This document shows positions 8,674 through 16,802 of a stretch of DNA of 64,000 bases, piece by piece. The position numbers and the translations under genes were made by a program. A model generated the notes under the pieces. The model searched no databases. It had not been told where the DNA came from and saw only the letters and a list, made by a program, of their open reading frames with translations. Position 1 is the stretch's first letter; every line of letters begins with the position of its first letter. Origin of the DNA: Pseudomonas kilonensis (GTDB lineage: Bacteria > Pseudomonadota > Gammaproteobacteria > Pseudomonadales > Pseudomonadaceae); NCBI RefSeq assembly GCF_001269885.1, contig NZ_LHVH01000026.1, forward strand, positions 94,210 through 158,209, given 5' to 3'.

Positions 8674-9156
8674 TCAGTTGCCGTTAGCGAAATCCCGTAG
8701 CACCTTGCCGTCCATTCGGTAGCGCACCCACTCTTCCTGGGGTTGCGCGCCGAGGGATTTGTAGAACTCGATGGCCGGCGTGTTCCAGTCCAGCACACTC
8801 CATTCGAAACGCCCGCAATCGTTGTCACAGGCAACTTTCGCCAAATGGCGCAGCAACGTCTTGCCCGCCCCGCCACCGCGCTGGTCAGGCGTGATGTACA
8901 AGTCTTCGAGGTACAGGCAGTTGCTGCCCAGCCAGGTGGAATAACTGAAGAAAAACACCGCGAAACCGATCGGCACGCCATCACGCAGGCAGATCAACCC
9001 GTGGGCCGTTGCGCCTTCGCTGAACAGGCTGCGCTCGATGTCCGCCACACTGGCGATGACTTCGTGGCGGGCCTTTTCGTAATCGGCAAGCTCAGTGATG
9101 AAGGCAAGGATTTGAGGCGCATCGCTGGGTTGCGCAGGACGGATCTCGATGGACAT
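8674..9156 (-). CDS. GNAT-family N-acetyltransferase
   Basis: The 160-residue protein is a single GNAT domain. The acetyl-CoA pyrophosphate loop is seen in QRGGGAGKTLLRHLAK (about residues 93-108), preceded by the beta-4 segment NCLYLEDLYITPD and followed by FEWSVLDWNTPAIEFYKSLGA. The family includes diamine, amino-acid and aminoglycoside-type acetyltransferases; this sequence most resembles the diamine-acetyltransferase-like branch, but the substrate is not certain. It converges on the GST gene, five bases apart, and diverges from the HD-domain gene. Confidence 0.87.
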   Translation of the reverse strand: MSIEIRPAQPSDAPQILAFITELADYEKARHEVIASVADIERSLFSEGATAHGLICLRDGVPIGFAVFFFSYSTWLGSNCLYLEDLYITPDQRGGGAGKTLLRHLAKVACDNDCGRFEWSVLDWNTPAIEFYKSLGAQPQEEWVRYRMDGKVLRDFANGN

Positions 9157-9273
9157 GAACAGGCCTTGTAGCCAATTGAAAGCGCCATACTAAGCCGCCA
9201 CGGGGCGCTCGTCACATATGAAAATGAACATCATCCACGAACCCTCGAAGTACTGACATACAAAGGATCTGTC

Positions 9274-9930
9274 ATGACCGCTGCCGCCTTTGCACCTTTT
9301 CAAACCGTCGCAGCCCAGTTGCTGCCTCATACATTGGAGCCATCGGAGGATGGCGCTCACGATCTGTCACACCTGCAACGGGTCTGGCACAACGTACGCT
9401 TGCTCCACCGTCATGAAGGCGGTGACCTGCTTATCCTGCTGGCGGCAACATTGCTGCATGACTGCGTGGCGGTGGAAAAAAATTCACCGCTGCGCGCCCA
9501 GGCCTCCCGCTTGGCAGCGGATAAGGCATCGACACTGTTGTCGACACTGAACTGGCCAAACGAAAAAATCAGCGCCGTTGCCCATGCCATCGAGGCTCAC
9601 AGTTTTTCGGCCAATATCGCAGCGATCACACTCGAAGCCAAAATTCTCCAGGACGCCGACCGCCTAGACTCATTGGGCCTGCTCGGGGTGGCGCGCACAT
9701 TCTATGTGGCCGGACGCATGGGCAGCGCACTCTATGACCCTCAGGATCCGCAGGCCAAGTCCCGGGATTACGATGATCGACGTTTCTGCCTCGATCATTT
9801 CCAGACCAAATTGTTGCACCTGGCCAACGGTTTCCAGACTGCCACCGGGCAACACATGGCGCTGACCCGTCACGAAAAACTAAAAAACTTCATGGAGCAA
9901 TTCATCGAAGAAGCCGGACTCGACGGCTAG
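9274..9930 (+). CDS. HD-domain phosphohydrolase, YedJ type
   Basis: The 218-residue protein has the HD metal-binding pattern: H of AHDLSHLQRVW (His29-Asp30 region), the HD pair in LLHDCVAVEKNSP, and the distal Asp in QDADRLDSLGLLGVART. This is the arrangement in YedJ-like proteins, which are metal-dependent phosphohydrolases of unknown physiological substrate. AAAGGA lies upstream of the ATG. It stands alone between a divergent acetyltransferase gene and a small secreted-protein gene. Confidence 0.87.
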   Translation: MTAAAFAPFQTVAAQLLPHTLEPSEDGAHDLSHLQRVWHNVRLLHRHEGGDLLILLAATLLHDCVAVEKNSPLRAQASRLAADKASTLLSTLNWPNEKISAVAHAIEAHSFSANIAAITLEAKILQDADRLDSLGLLGVARTFYVAGRMGSALYDPQDPQAKSRDYDDRRFCLDHFQTKLLHLANGFQTATGQHMALTRHEKLKNFMEQFIEEAGLDG

Positions 9931-10014
9931 ACCATTCGTCGCACCCGAGGCACCAACCCAAATCCAGCGAGGCCCAAGATCAGGTAAGCATTCTGAAAAA
10001 TGGAGGCGACACCC

Positions 10015-10359
10015 ATGATCACTTCAAGGCTGACCGCATTCACCTTCGCCGCGTTGCTGTCCTCGGTGGCCTTCGCAGCTTCCACCTCCGGCACCGGGCC
10101 GACCGATCCTGTGCAAGCACCCAACTCTCCCGCAACCCAAGGCCTGCCCAAATTGAACACCGACGGTACTGGCGGCGGCCTGAACAATGGCCAGCCACCC
10201 GCCACCGGCACCGATCCGCGTGTGCAGGGTAATGACACGGGGCGCCAGGGTGGGATGAATACACCGGACTCGACAGCGCCTGATAACGCCGAGACCGGGG
10301 TGGGCTCAAAGACCACGACCGGTGGGTCGGGCTCCGAAGGTGGCGCCGCCAGCCAATAG
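10015..10359 (+). CDS. Small secreted Gly/Thr-rich protein of unknown function
   Basis: The 114-residue product starts with a clear signal peptide (MITSRLTAFTFAALLSSVAFA, cut after AFA). The mature part of about 93 residues is rich in Gly, Thr, Pro, Asn and Ser, with no cysteine and no recognisable domain, so it is probably disordered in the periplasm or outside. The start at 10015 is preferred to the ATG at 10000 because GGAGGCGAC sits just before it. It precedes by 32 bases a gene for a basic protein with a Rho_N-like end, so the two are probably co-transcribed. Function unknown. Confidence 0.7.
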   Translation: MITSRLTAFTFAALLSSVAFAASTSGTGPTDPVQAPNSPATQGLPKLNTDGTGGGLNNGQPPATGTDPRVQGNDTGRQGGMNTPDSTAPDNAETGVGSKTTTGGSGSEGGAASQ

Positions 10360-10391
10360 CCTCTGCCCGGACATTTGAGGAGGAACTTCCC

Positions 10392-10772
10392 ATGCCTCGT
10401 GGAAGCAAAGACAAATACACCGCCGAACAAAAGCGCAAGGCCGCACACATTGAAAAAAGCTACGAGAAAAAAGGTGTGTCCGAGAACGAAGCCGAGGCAC
10501 GCGCCTGGGCGACCGTGAACAAGCAGTCCGGTGGCGGCGAACGCTCCGGTGGTTCAGGCCAGGAAAAGCCGGCGGCGGCCAAGAAAACCGACCGCAAGGA
10601 ATCGGCCCGCCGCGCCGCCAAGACCCGCGAAGGTCACCCGCGCACCAGCAAAGCCTCCCATGGAACCCAGACAGTGGACAGCCTGATGAAGGAGGCCCGG
10701 GCGAAAAACATTCCCGGGCGCTCGAGGATGCGTAAGCAGGAGTTGGTGGAGGCGTTGCGCAAGGCGGGGTGA
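10392..10772 (+). CDS. Small basic protein with C-terminal Rho_N/SAP-like helix pair
   Basis: The 126-residue protein is very rich in Lys, Arg, Glu and Gly. It has a conserved N-terminal segment (DKYTAEQKRKAAHIEKSYE, ending in EAEARAWATVNK), a flexible Gly/Ser/Lys middle, and a C-terminal helix-extended-helix (SLMKEARAKNIPGRSRMRKQ, then ELVEALRK) like the N-terminal domain of Rho or a SAP motif, which binds nucleic acid. Homologues are often labelled plasmid stabilisation protein without evidence. GAGGAGGAA is a strong ribosome site. Nucleic-acid binding is inferred. Confidence 0.75.
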   Translation: MPRGSKDKYTAEQKRKAAHIEKSYEKKGVSENEAEARAWATVNKQSGGGERSGGSGQEKPAAAKKTDRKESARRAAKTREGHPRTSKASHGTQTVDSLMKEARAKNIPGRSRMRKQELVEALRKAG

Positions 10773-10788
10773 TTGTCGGCGTCTGGGT

Positions 10789-11070
10789 GGACGCCTTCGC
10801 GAGCAGGCTCGCTCCCACAGGGGATCTGCGGTGTGCAGGGGGTCTGAGCCTCCCACATTGGATCTGCGCCGTGCCGAAGTTTCTGCGCCTGGCACGACAC
10901 CTGTGGGAGCGGGCTTGCTCGCGAAAGCGGTGGGTCAGCGAAGGAGGTGTTGGATGTGCCGACGCCTTCGCGAGCAAGCCCGCTCCCACACTGGCTCTGT
11001 GCCTGTGCCGGGGTTCTGCGCCCTGGCACAAAAACCTGTGGGAGCGAGCTTGCTCGCGATGGCGGTAGAT
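10789..11070. repeat. Cluster of four REP sequences
   Basis: REP cores occur at about 10792-10820 (inverse), 10901-10930 (direct), 10967-10990 (inverse) and 11036-11065 (direct). The middle two form a REPIN. This fills the 320 bases between the small basic protein gene and araH; the two genes converge here. No other signal was seen. Confidence 0.85.
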
Positions 11071-11092
11071 CAGTCGCCAGTAATCCTGCCGT

Positions 11093-12061
11093 CTAGCGTT
11101 GTTTCAAGCGGTCAATCACCACCGCCAGCAGCAGGATCGAGCCGCGGATGACGTATTGGTAGAAGGTGTCGATGTTCTTCAGGTTCATCGCGTTTTCGAT
11201 GATCGCCAAAATCAGCACGCCGGCGATGACGTGGCGGATCATGCCGATACCACCGCTCAACGACACGCCACCCAGCACGCAAGCCGAGATCACGGTCAGT
11301 TCGAAGCCTTGGCCGATCATCGGTTGGCCGGAGGTCATGCGCGATGCCAGGATCACCCCAGCCAGGGCGCCGATCACGCCATGCACGGCGAAGATGATGA
11401 TCTTGGTGCGATCAACGTTCACCCCCGCCAACAACGCCGCTTCCTGGTTGCCACCGATGGCCATGGTGTTGCGCCCGTAGGTGGTGTAATTCAGCAGCCA
11501 ACCGAAAAACAGGAAGCAGGCGATGGTGATCAGGATCGGCACCGGTACGCCGAACAATTGGCCATTGCCGAACACGAAGAACGATTCCTGCGACACACCC
11601 ACCGCTTTGCCGTTGGCAAAGATGTAGGCCAGGCCGCGGACGATCTGCATCGTTGCCAGGGTGGTGATCAACGCGTTGACCCGCAGCTTGGCGATGACGA
11701 TGCCGTTGATCAGGCCAACGATCAGCCCCATCACCAGCGCCGCGCTGACGCCGAGGAACACGCTGTTGGTGTCGCGCATCACCACCGCCGCGACGACGCC
11801 GGCACAGGCAATCACCGAACCGACCGACAGGTCGAAGTGCCCGGACGCCAGGCAATACAACATGGTGCAGGCCGCGATGCCGGTGGTGGAAATCGCCAGG
11901 CCCAGGCCGCGCATATTCAACGGCGACAGGAAGTTGTCGATCATCAGGGTGCAGAGCACGAAGATGCCGACGGCCGCCAGCAGCATGACCCAGTCATCCA
12001 GGAAACGGCGCAGGTCCAGGGGTTTGCGTGCCGTTGGCAGTGCATTGTTTTGAATGGTCAT
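11093..12061 (-). CDS. araH: Sugar ABC transporter permease, AraH type
   Basis: The 322-residue membrane protein has about nine or ten hydrophobic segments and belongs to the RbsC/AraH permease family (ISTTGIAACTMLYCLASGHF, SVIACAGVVAAVV, GLINGIVIAKLRVNALITTL, GGNQEAALLAGVNVDR and ASRMTSGQPMIGQGFELTVI). It forms the inner-membrane pore for the binding protein at 13692 and the ATPase at 12072, which lies 10 bases upstream. The AraH assignment rests on its partner AraF-like protein; transport of D-galactose as well as L-arabinose is likely. Confidence 0.9.
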   Translation of the reverse strand: MTIQNNALPTARKPLDLRRFLDDWVMLLAAVGIFVLCTLMIDNFLSPLNMRGLGLAISTTGIAACTMLYCLASGHFDLSVGSVIACAGVVAAVVMRDTNSVFLGVSAALVMGLIVGLINGIVIAKLRVNALITTLATMQIVRGLAYIFANGKAVGVSQESFFVFGNGQLFGVPVPILITIACFLFFGWLLNYTTYGRNTMAIGGNQEAALLAGVNVDRTKIIIFAVHGVIGALAGVILASRMTSGQPMIGQGFELTVISACVLGGVSLSGGIGMIRHVIAGVLILAIIENAMNLKNIDTFYQYVIRGSILLLAVVIDRLKQR

Positions 12062-12071
12062 GATTTACCTC

Positions 12072-13616
12072 TCAGTTCGCCGCGTCGGCAACGCGTTGGC
12101 GCGGCAGCGCCAGTTGCAGCAGGTTGGATTCGTTGGCCTGGTCACGCGACAGCTCGCCGCGCATGGCCCCTTCGCAGAGCACCAGGATTCGGTCGGAAAT
12201 GCCCATCACTTCCATCAGGTCGCTGGACACCACAATTACCGCGATGCCGTCGGCCGCCAGGTTGTGGATGATCTGGTAGATCTCCGCCTTGGCGCCGATG
12301 TCGATGCCGCGAGTGGGCTCGTCCAGCAGCAGGACTTTCATCGGCATCGACAGCCAGCGACCGAGAATCGCCTTCTGCTGGTTGCCGCCGGACAGGTACA
12401 TGATTTTCTGGCTGGCCGCCGGGGTCTTCACTTTCAGCGACTTGATCTGCTTGTCGGCATTGCCCCGCTCCCAGTCGCCACGCAACAGGCAGCCGAGCGT
12501 GGAATGAGACGAGCGCGCACTGATGTTGATGTTCTCGCCCACGCTGCCCAACGGAATGATGCCTTCCTTCTTGCGATCTTCCGGGCAGAGCAGCACGCCC
12601 GCGGCGATGGCATCCCTTGGTGAACGCAATTTCAGTTCCTTGCCGTGCAAGACGAGACTGCCCTCGCGCTGACGCTCCAGGCCACTGAGCAAGCGAAAAA
12701 GCTCGGTACGACCGGCGCCGACCAGCCCGAACAAGCCGAGGATCTCGCCCTTGTGCACCTGGAAACTCACTGGTTCGCGCAAGCCCGGCCCCAACAGGCC
12801 CTTCACTTGCAGCGCCACATCGCCGCGCTCCCGAGGACGGTAGTCATAGATGTCCTGGATATCGCGACCGACCATGCACGTGACGAGTTGATCATGGGTC
12901 AACTCGCTCATGTTCTCGAAGGTCCGCACGTAACGACCGTCCTTGAACACCGTCACCGCGTTACAGATACGGAACACCTCCTCCATGCGGTGACTGACGT
13001 ACAGCACCACTTTGCCCTCGTCCCGCAGGCGGGCGATGATCGCCATCAAACGGTCGATTTCACGGGCCGACAGGCTACTGGTGGGTTCGTCGAAAGCAAT
13101 GACGTGGGCACCACGGGACAAGGCCTTGGCGATTTCCACCAATTGGCGCTGGCCGAGGGACAGGCGACCGACTTTTTCCTGCGGGTCGATTTCGTCGGCC
13201 AGGCCCTTGAGCAGCATCAGCGCCTGCTGGCGCAACACGCCACGATTGACCAGGCCGAAACGCGCCGGCAAATGGCCGAGAAACAGGTTTTCAGCGACGG
13301 TCATTTCCGGCACCAGGTGCAGCTCCTGGTGAATCACCGCCACACCGCTGGCGATGCTGTCGGCAGTGCCCTTGAACGCCATCGTCTGCTCGCCGATCTG
13401 CAAGTCGCCGCTGCTCGGGATGTAGGCACCGCCCAGAATCTTGAGCAGCGTGGACTTGCCGGCGCCGTTTTCACCCATCAAGGCATGGACCTGCCCCGGA
13501 TGGGCAACGAAACTGATATTGGCCAGCGCCTGCACGCCGGGAAAGGACTTGCCGATCCCGTTGAATCGCAAGCTGCCGCCGATGTTGTGTTGCCGTGTCG
13601 CTGTTTGCGCTTGCAT
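12072..13616 (-). CDS. araG: Sugar ABC transporter ATP-binding protein, AraG type
   Basis: The 514-residue protein contains two ABC cassettes. The first has Walker A GENGAGKSTLLK, signature LSLGQRQLVEIAKAL and Walker B HVIAFDEPTSSLS. The second has the degenerate GLVGAGRTEL, signature LSGGNQQKAILG and LLLDEPTRGIDIG. This is the RbsA/AraG/MglA architecture. The start at 13616 (MQAQTATRQ) is preferred to an upstream in-frame start at 13655 because GAGGTGG lies just before it. It sits 75 bases downstream of the binding-protein gene. Confidence 0.93.
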   Translation of the reverse strand: MQAQTATRQHNIGGSLRFNGIGKSFPGVQALANISFVAHPGQVHALMGENGAGKSTLLKILGGAYIPSSGDLQIGEQTMAFKGTADSIASGVAVIHQELHLVPEMTVAENLFLGHLPARFGLVNRGVLRQQALMLLKGLADEIDPQEKVGRLSLGQRQLVEIAKALSRGAHVIAFDEPTSSLSAREIDRLMAIIARLRDEGKVVLYVSHRMEEVFRICNAVTVFKDGRYVRTFENMSELTHDQLVTCMVGRDIQDIYDYRPRERGDVALQVKGLLGPGLREPVSFQVHKGEILGLFGLVGAGRTELFRLLSGLERQREGSLVLHGKELKLRSPRDAIAAGVLLCPEDRKKEGIIPLGSVGENINISARSSHSTLGCLLRGDWERGNADKQIKSLKVKTPAASQKIMYLSGGNQQKAILGRWLSMPMKVLLLDEPTRGIDIGAKAEIYQIIHNLAADGIAVIVVSSDLMEVMGISDRILVLCEGAMRGELSRDQANESNLLQLALPRQRVADAAN

Positions 13617-13691
13617 AACCACCTCGAACTTACAGAGATCAAGCGACCCCGCCACTCAAGTGACCAGGGCCGCTTTTGAATCAACCGGCCG

Positions 13692-14696
13692 TCAGTTCCA
13701 CAGGCCGATCTTTTCCAGCTCTTGCTTGAAGTTCTCCCGGGTGATCAGCGTCACCTCGTCCATGGCGGTGTACTTCGGCGGCTCCTTGCCGGTGGTGATC
13801 CACTCGTACATCATCGCGGCGGTGTTGTAGCCTTCGAGGTGCGGGCTAGGCAGCATCGAACCGAAGAAGCCGCTGTTGGGTTTTTTCAACTCACCGATGG
13901 CGTCAGTGCCGTTGATGCCGATGCCGATCACATTGGCCGCCTTGAACCCGGCGGCTTCGGTGGCGCGCACGCCGCCCAGCACGGTGTTGTCATTCATGCC
14001 ACCGATGATCAGGTTTTTCGCGGCGCTTGGCAGTTTCACCAGGGCCGAGTTAGTGGAGTCCATGCTGCCGGGTACGTCGAGGGTTTTCAGGGCGGCTGTA
14101 AGGATGTGATCTTTCGGCATACCGGCATCTTCAAGAGACTTTATCGAACCGTCGGTGCGCTTCTTGCCAGTGTCCAATTCGTTGTAGGTGTTGATCACCG
14201 CGTAGGTGTCCTTCCAATCCCAGCCGCGTTTTTTCGCTTCAGCGGCCATGGCGGCGCCCTGCTTCTGGCCCACCTCGAACGCGGCCATGCCCAGGTACGG
14301 CACGTCTTCCATGAACTTGCCGCTGGCGTCGACGAAACGGTCGTCCACGGCAATCACCTTGAGATCGTTGAGCTTGGCCTTGGCCATGATGGCCGGGCCG
14401 AGGGACACGTCCGGCGGGCAGATCACGAAGCCCTTGGCCCCGTTGGCGGCCAGGCTGTCGATGGCCGAGAGGGTTTTCTCGCCGTCGGGCACGGCGATCT
14501 TGATCAACTGGAAGCCTTTATCCTTGGCCGCCTTCTCGGCAAACGCCCATTCGGTCTGGAACCAAGGCTCCTCGGCCTGCTTGACCAGGAAACCAATTTT
14601 TACCGCATCGGCCGCCAGCAAGTGACTGCTGAGACTGACCGCGGTAACCGCCAGGGCGGCGCGACACAGGGAACGGATCCCACGACGATGTTTCAT
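13692..14696 (-). CDS. araF: L-arabinose/D-galactose-binding periplasmic protein, AraF type
   Basis: The 334-residue precursor has a signal peptide (about 1-28, ending in SSHLLAADA). The mature part strongly resembles E. coli AraF: GFLVKQAEEPWFQTEW, KIAVPDGEKTLSAIDSLA, GAKGFVICPPD, KVIAVDDRFVDA, NELDTGKKRT, GMNDNTVLGGVRATE, NVIGIGINGTDA and LLPSPHLEGY. E. coli AraF binds L-arabinose and D-galactose with similar affinity, fitting a galactose role here. The start at 14696 has AAGGAG upstream; the longer in-frame start at 14750 lacks one. A possible GntR operator lies about 120 bases upstream of this start. Confidence 0.93.
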   Translation of the reverse strand: MKHRRGIRSLCRAALAVTAVSLSSHLLAADAVKIGFLVKQAEEPWFQTEWAFAEKAAKDKGFQLIKIAVPDGEKTLSAIDSLAANGAKGFVICPPDVSLGPAIMAKAKLNDLKVIAVDDRFVDASGKFMEDVPYLGMAAFEVGQKQGAAMAAEAKKRGWDWKDTYAVINTYNELDTGKKRTDGSIKSLEDAGMPKDHILTAALKTLDVPGSMDSTNSALVKLPSAAKNLIIGGMNDNTVLGGVRATEAAGFKAANVIGIGINGTDAIGELKKPNSGFFGSMLPSPHLEGYNTAAMMYEWITTGKEPPKYTAMDEVTLITRENFKQELEKIGLWN

Positions 14697-14814
14697 AGTT
14701 GACTCCTTGTTTTTTTTATTGAAAGCCAAACGTCCAGGGTTCTGCTCCACCGTCGGTGGAAATGCGCAGGCTGGGCGGTTACATCAAGTTGCTACACAGC
14801 ATAGGCCTGAATAG

Positions 14815-14832
14815 TCATATCGTATGATGATT
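14815..14832 (-). promoter_or_regulatory. Putative GntR operator upstream of araF
   Basis: TCATATCGTATGA is a palindrome with TCATA/TATGA arms, and 14819-14832 (ATCGTATGATGATT) matches, in reverse complement, 13 of 14 bases of the site before the GntR gene at 17584-17597. It lies upstream of the araFGH start and just beyond the stop of the dehydrogenase gene. Confidence 0.55.
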
Positions 14833-14871
14833 GAATTACAGGCGAAGTTTCCCACTGCAATCCAAGAATAT

Positions 14872-15690
14872 TCAGTCGTGGTACATGACCGAACGTCCCC
14901 CATCGATGGTGATACATGAGGCATTGATAAACGGTGCTTCGTCACTGGCCAGGAACACGGCCGTCATTGCCACTTCAATCGGTTGCCCGACGCGCCGTGG
15001 CGGGTGCAGATCCAGCGCACGCTGGCGTTCGGCATGGGGATCGGCAAAGCCGTTCCAGTAGTCGACGTTCAGTTGGGTTTCGATATAACCCGGGGCGATG
15101 GCGTTGACGCGTACCCCTTTTGGCGCGTATTCGATGCCCAGGGCGCGAGTCAGGCCGAGCAGGCCATGCTTGGCCACCGGGTAAGGGAAACAGCCGGGAA
15201 TGATGTGGGACGAATGGACCGAGGCAATGTTGATAATGCTGCCCACGCCCTGCTCGATCATCTGTGGCAACACGGCCTTGCAACCGTACCAGGCGCCGTC
15301 CAGATCGATGGCGAAGCAGCGACGCCAGTCCTCCTCGGTCATTTCCAGCGGGTCACGGAAGACATTGACGCCAGCGCAGTTGACCAACACATCGATACGA
15401 CCGTGCAGCTCGACCGCGCGCCGGGCCATGGCCTGCAAGTCCTGCTGCTTCGACACATCGGCCTGCAGCGCTTGCACATCGGCCCCGCGTTCACGCCAAT
15501 GGGCGGCCACCGCCTCAACCTTCTGCGCCTGGATATCACTGATCACCAACCGGGCCTGTTGCGACGCGAACGCCGCGACGATGGCCTCGCCAATGCCCTG
15601 GGCGGCACCGGTCAACAGCACGACCTTGTCTTTCAGGCGCTCGCCCTTCGGTGGCTCCGGCACGGGGGGCAAGACCAAGGGCTCAGCCAT
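14872..15690 (-). CDS. SDR sugar 1-dehydrogenase, probably D-galactose (or L-arabinose) dehydrogenase
   Basis: The 272-residue classical short-chain dehydrogenase has TGAAQGIGEA (cofactor loop), the LVNCAGVN motif, the catalytic Ser in NIASVHSS, and YPVAKHGLL (Tyr and Lys). An aspartate in ISDIQA suggests NAD preference. Its place between the sugar lactonase and araFGH, and a promoter matching that of dgoK, fit oxidation of D-galactose to galactonolactone. No classical Gfo/Idh galactose dehydrogenase is in the window, so this would be the first enzyme of the pathway. AGGAGG lies at 15699-15704. Substrate inferred from context. Confidence 0.85.
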   Translation of the reverse strand: MAEPLVLPPVPEPPKGERLKDKVVLLTGAAQGIGEAIVAAFASQQARLVISDIQAQKVEAVAAHWRERGADVQALQADVSKQQDLQAMARRAVELHGRIDVLVNCAGVNVFRDPLEMTEEDWRRCFAIDLDGAWYGCKAVLPQMIEQGVGSIINIASVHSSHIIPGCFPYPVAKHGLLGLTRALGIEYAPKGVRVNAIAPGYIETQLNVDYWNGFADPHAERQRALDLHPPRRVGQPIEVAMTAVFLASDEAPFINASCITIDGGRSVMYHD

Positions 15691-15814
15691 GGTTCAAGCC
15701 TCCTGCGCGCGGGCACGAGAAAAACCGGGCATCCACGGATGACCGGCGCAAAGGCGCTTGAAAGAACAGTGGCCGGCGTACGCCGCCGGGGCGTACGGGG
15801 AAAGATCGTTGCAT
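15683..15814 (-). CDS. Putative 43-codon leader ORF overlapping the dehydrogenase start
   Basis: An ATG at 15814 is preceded by AGGTGAAG, the same ribosome site that serves dgoK. It opens 43 codons rich in Arg and Pro whose TGA overlaps the dehydrogenase start codon region by eight bases. The codons lack the strong third-position GC of real genes here, so the peptide is probably not functional, but translation of it could couple to or modulate the dehydrogenase. The leader also holds the inner palindrome GGCGTACGCC. Confidence 0.35.
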   Translation of the reverse strand: MQRSFPVRPGGVRRPLFFQAPLRRSSVDARFFSCPRAGGLNHG

Positions 15815-15866
15815 CACTTCACCTGTTTTGTTTTTTTAGTGTGAGTGCGTATTGCCGATGGAGCCG

Positions 15867-15926
15867 ACTATAAACCCGGCCGCCAAATAATCTCAATATA
15901 TATATTTACATCCCATATTTTGGGAT
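15867..15926 (-). promoter_or_regulatory. Sugar-dehydrogenase promoter with 15-bp palindromic operator
   Basis: On the minus strand TCCCAAAATATGGGA (15925-15911) is followed after 14 bases by -35 TTGAGA (15896-15891), an 18-base spacer and -10 TATAGT (15872-15867). The layout equals that of the dgoK promoter. The operator touches the stop codon of the lactonase gene, so this is an internal promoter between the lactonase and dehydrogenase genes. Confidence 0.8.
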
Positions 15927-16802
15927 TCAGCCTGCAAACCTTGTACACGCCACGCCAGGCACGTCGACACGCATCGACAGCACGGCACCGTCCAGCGGAT
16001 GACCCAATGGGCTCGCCGCGCTGGTGATGTACAACGTCTTGAGGTCTTCGCCGCCGAACACACAACTGGTCGGGCGGCTGACGGGCAGTTCGATCACCCG
16101 ATCGACCTGCCCGTCCGGATTCAGCCGCAACAAGCAACTGCCGTCCCAGCGGGCGTTCCAGATATAGCCCCGGGCATCCATCGCCGAACCATCCGGGCCG
16201 CCACGGGGATGGGGGCCGAACCAGACTTCGGCAGGCGCCAGGTTGCCTTCCGGGTAGATAAAGTGCCGATACAACGTGCCATCCAGGCTGTCGCCGAAAT
16301 ACACCGTGGTGCCGTCGGGGCTCCAGAGCAACGTGTTCGGAATACCCAGCCCGCGCAACAAGGGCATGACCCGGCCATCACCGGCGACGCGAAACAGTCC
16401 GCCGGAGCGCCGCTCGATGGGCAAGTCCTCGCCTTCGTCACCGATGTTGTTCTGCATGGTGCCGAGCCAGAGTTGACCCTGGGCGTCGCAACGGGCCTCG
16501 TTGGGACGATTGCCTGGCTGGGGATCGGCCATGCACAGCAGCGTCAGGCGCGGTTCCAGGCCCGGAGAATCGAGATCAAGGCGGTAGACCCCACTGCTCA
16601 GGGTCACCAAGGCGTCGCCACTCTGGGTCGGAATGAAAGCGGACACATGCTCGGGCATCTGCCAGATCTGTACGTTGGCGCCAATCAACCGCAGTGCCTG
16701 CTTGCCGGCGATATCGACCCAATACAACGCCTGGGTCGGCTCGTCCCAGAAGGGCCCCTCGCCCAACTTCGCCCGGTGTTCCGTCACAGCCGTCCACTTC
16801 AT
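15927..16802 (-). CDS. SMP-30/gluconolactonase family sugar lactonase
   Basis: The 291-residue six-bladed propeller protein hydrolyses sugar 1,4- or 1,5-lactones to aldonates with a divalent metal. Expected ligand regions are present: GEGPFWDEP near residue 15 (Glu), the NRPNEARCDAQGQLWLGTM segment (Asn) and FGDSLDGTLYR (Asp). In this cluster the substrate is probably D-galactonolactone (or L-arabinonolactone), made by the adjacent dehydrogenase. The start codon overlaps the stop of the upstream GntR gene (ATGA), so the two are translationally coupled. Confidence 0.88.
   Translation of the reverse strand: MKWTAVTEHRAKLGEGPFWDEPTQALYWVDIAGKQALRLIGANVQIWQMPEHVSAFIPTQSGDALVTLSSGVYRLDLDSPGLEPRLTLLCMADPQPGNRPNEARCDAQGQLWLGTMQNNIGDEGEDLPIERRSGGLFRVAGDGRVMPLLRGLGIPNTLLWSPDGTTVYFGDSLDGTLYRHFIYPEGNLAPAEVWFGPHPRGGPDGSAMDARGYIWNARWDGSCLLRLNPDGQVDRVIELPVSRPTSCVFGGEDLKTLYITSAASPLGHPLDGAVLSMRVDVPGVACTRFAG

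Noticed and set aside
11099..12271. 390-codon ORF antisense to araH
   Set aside because: His/Gln/Asp-rich shadow of a membrane protein gene; araH is the supported frame.
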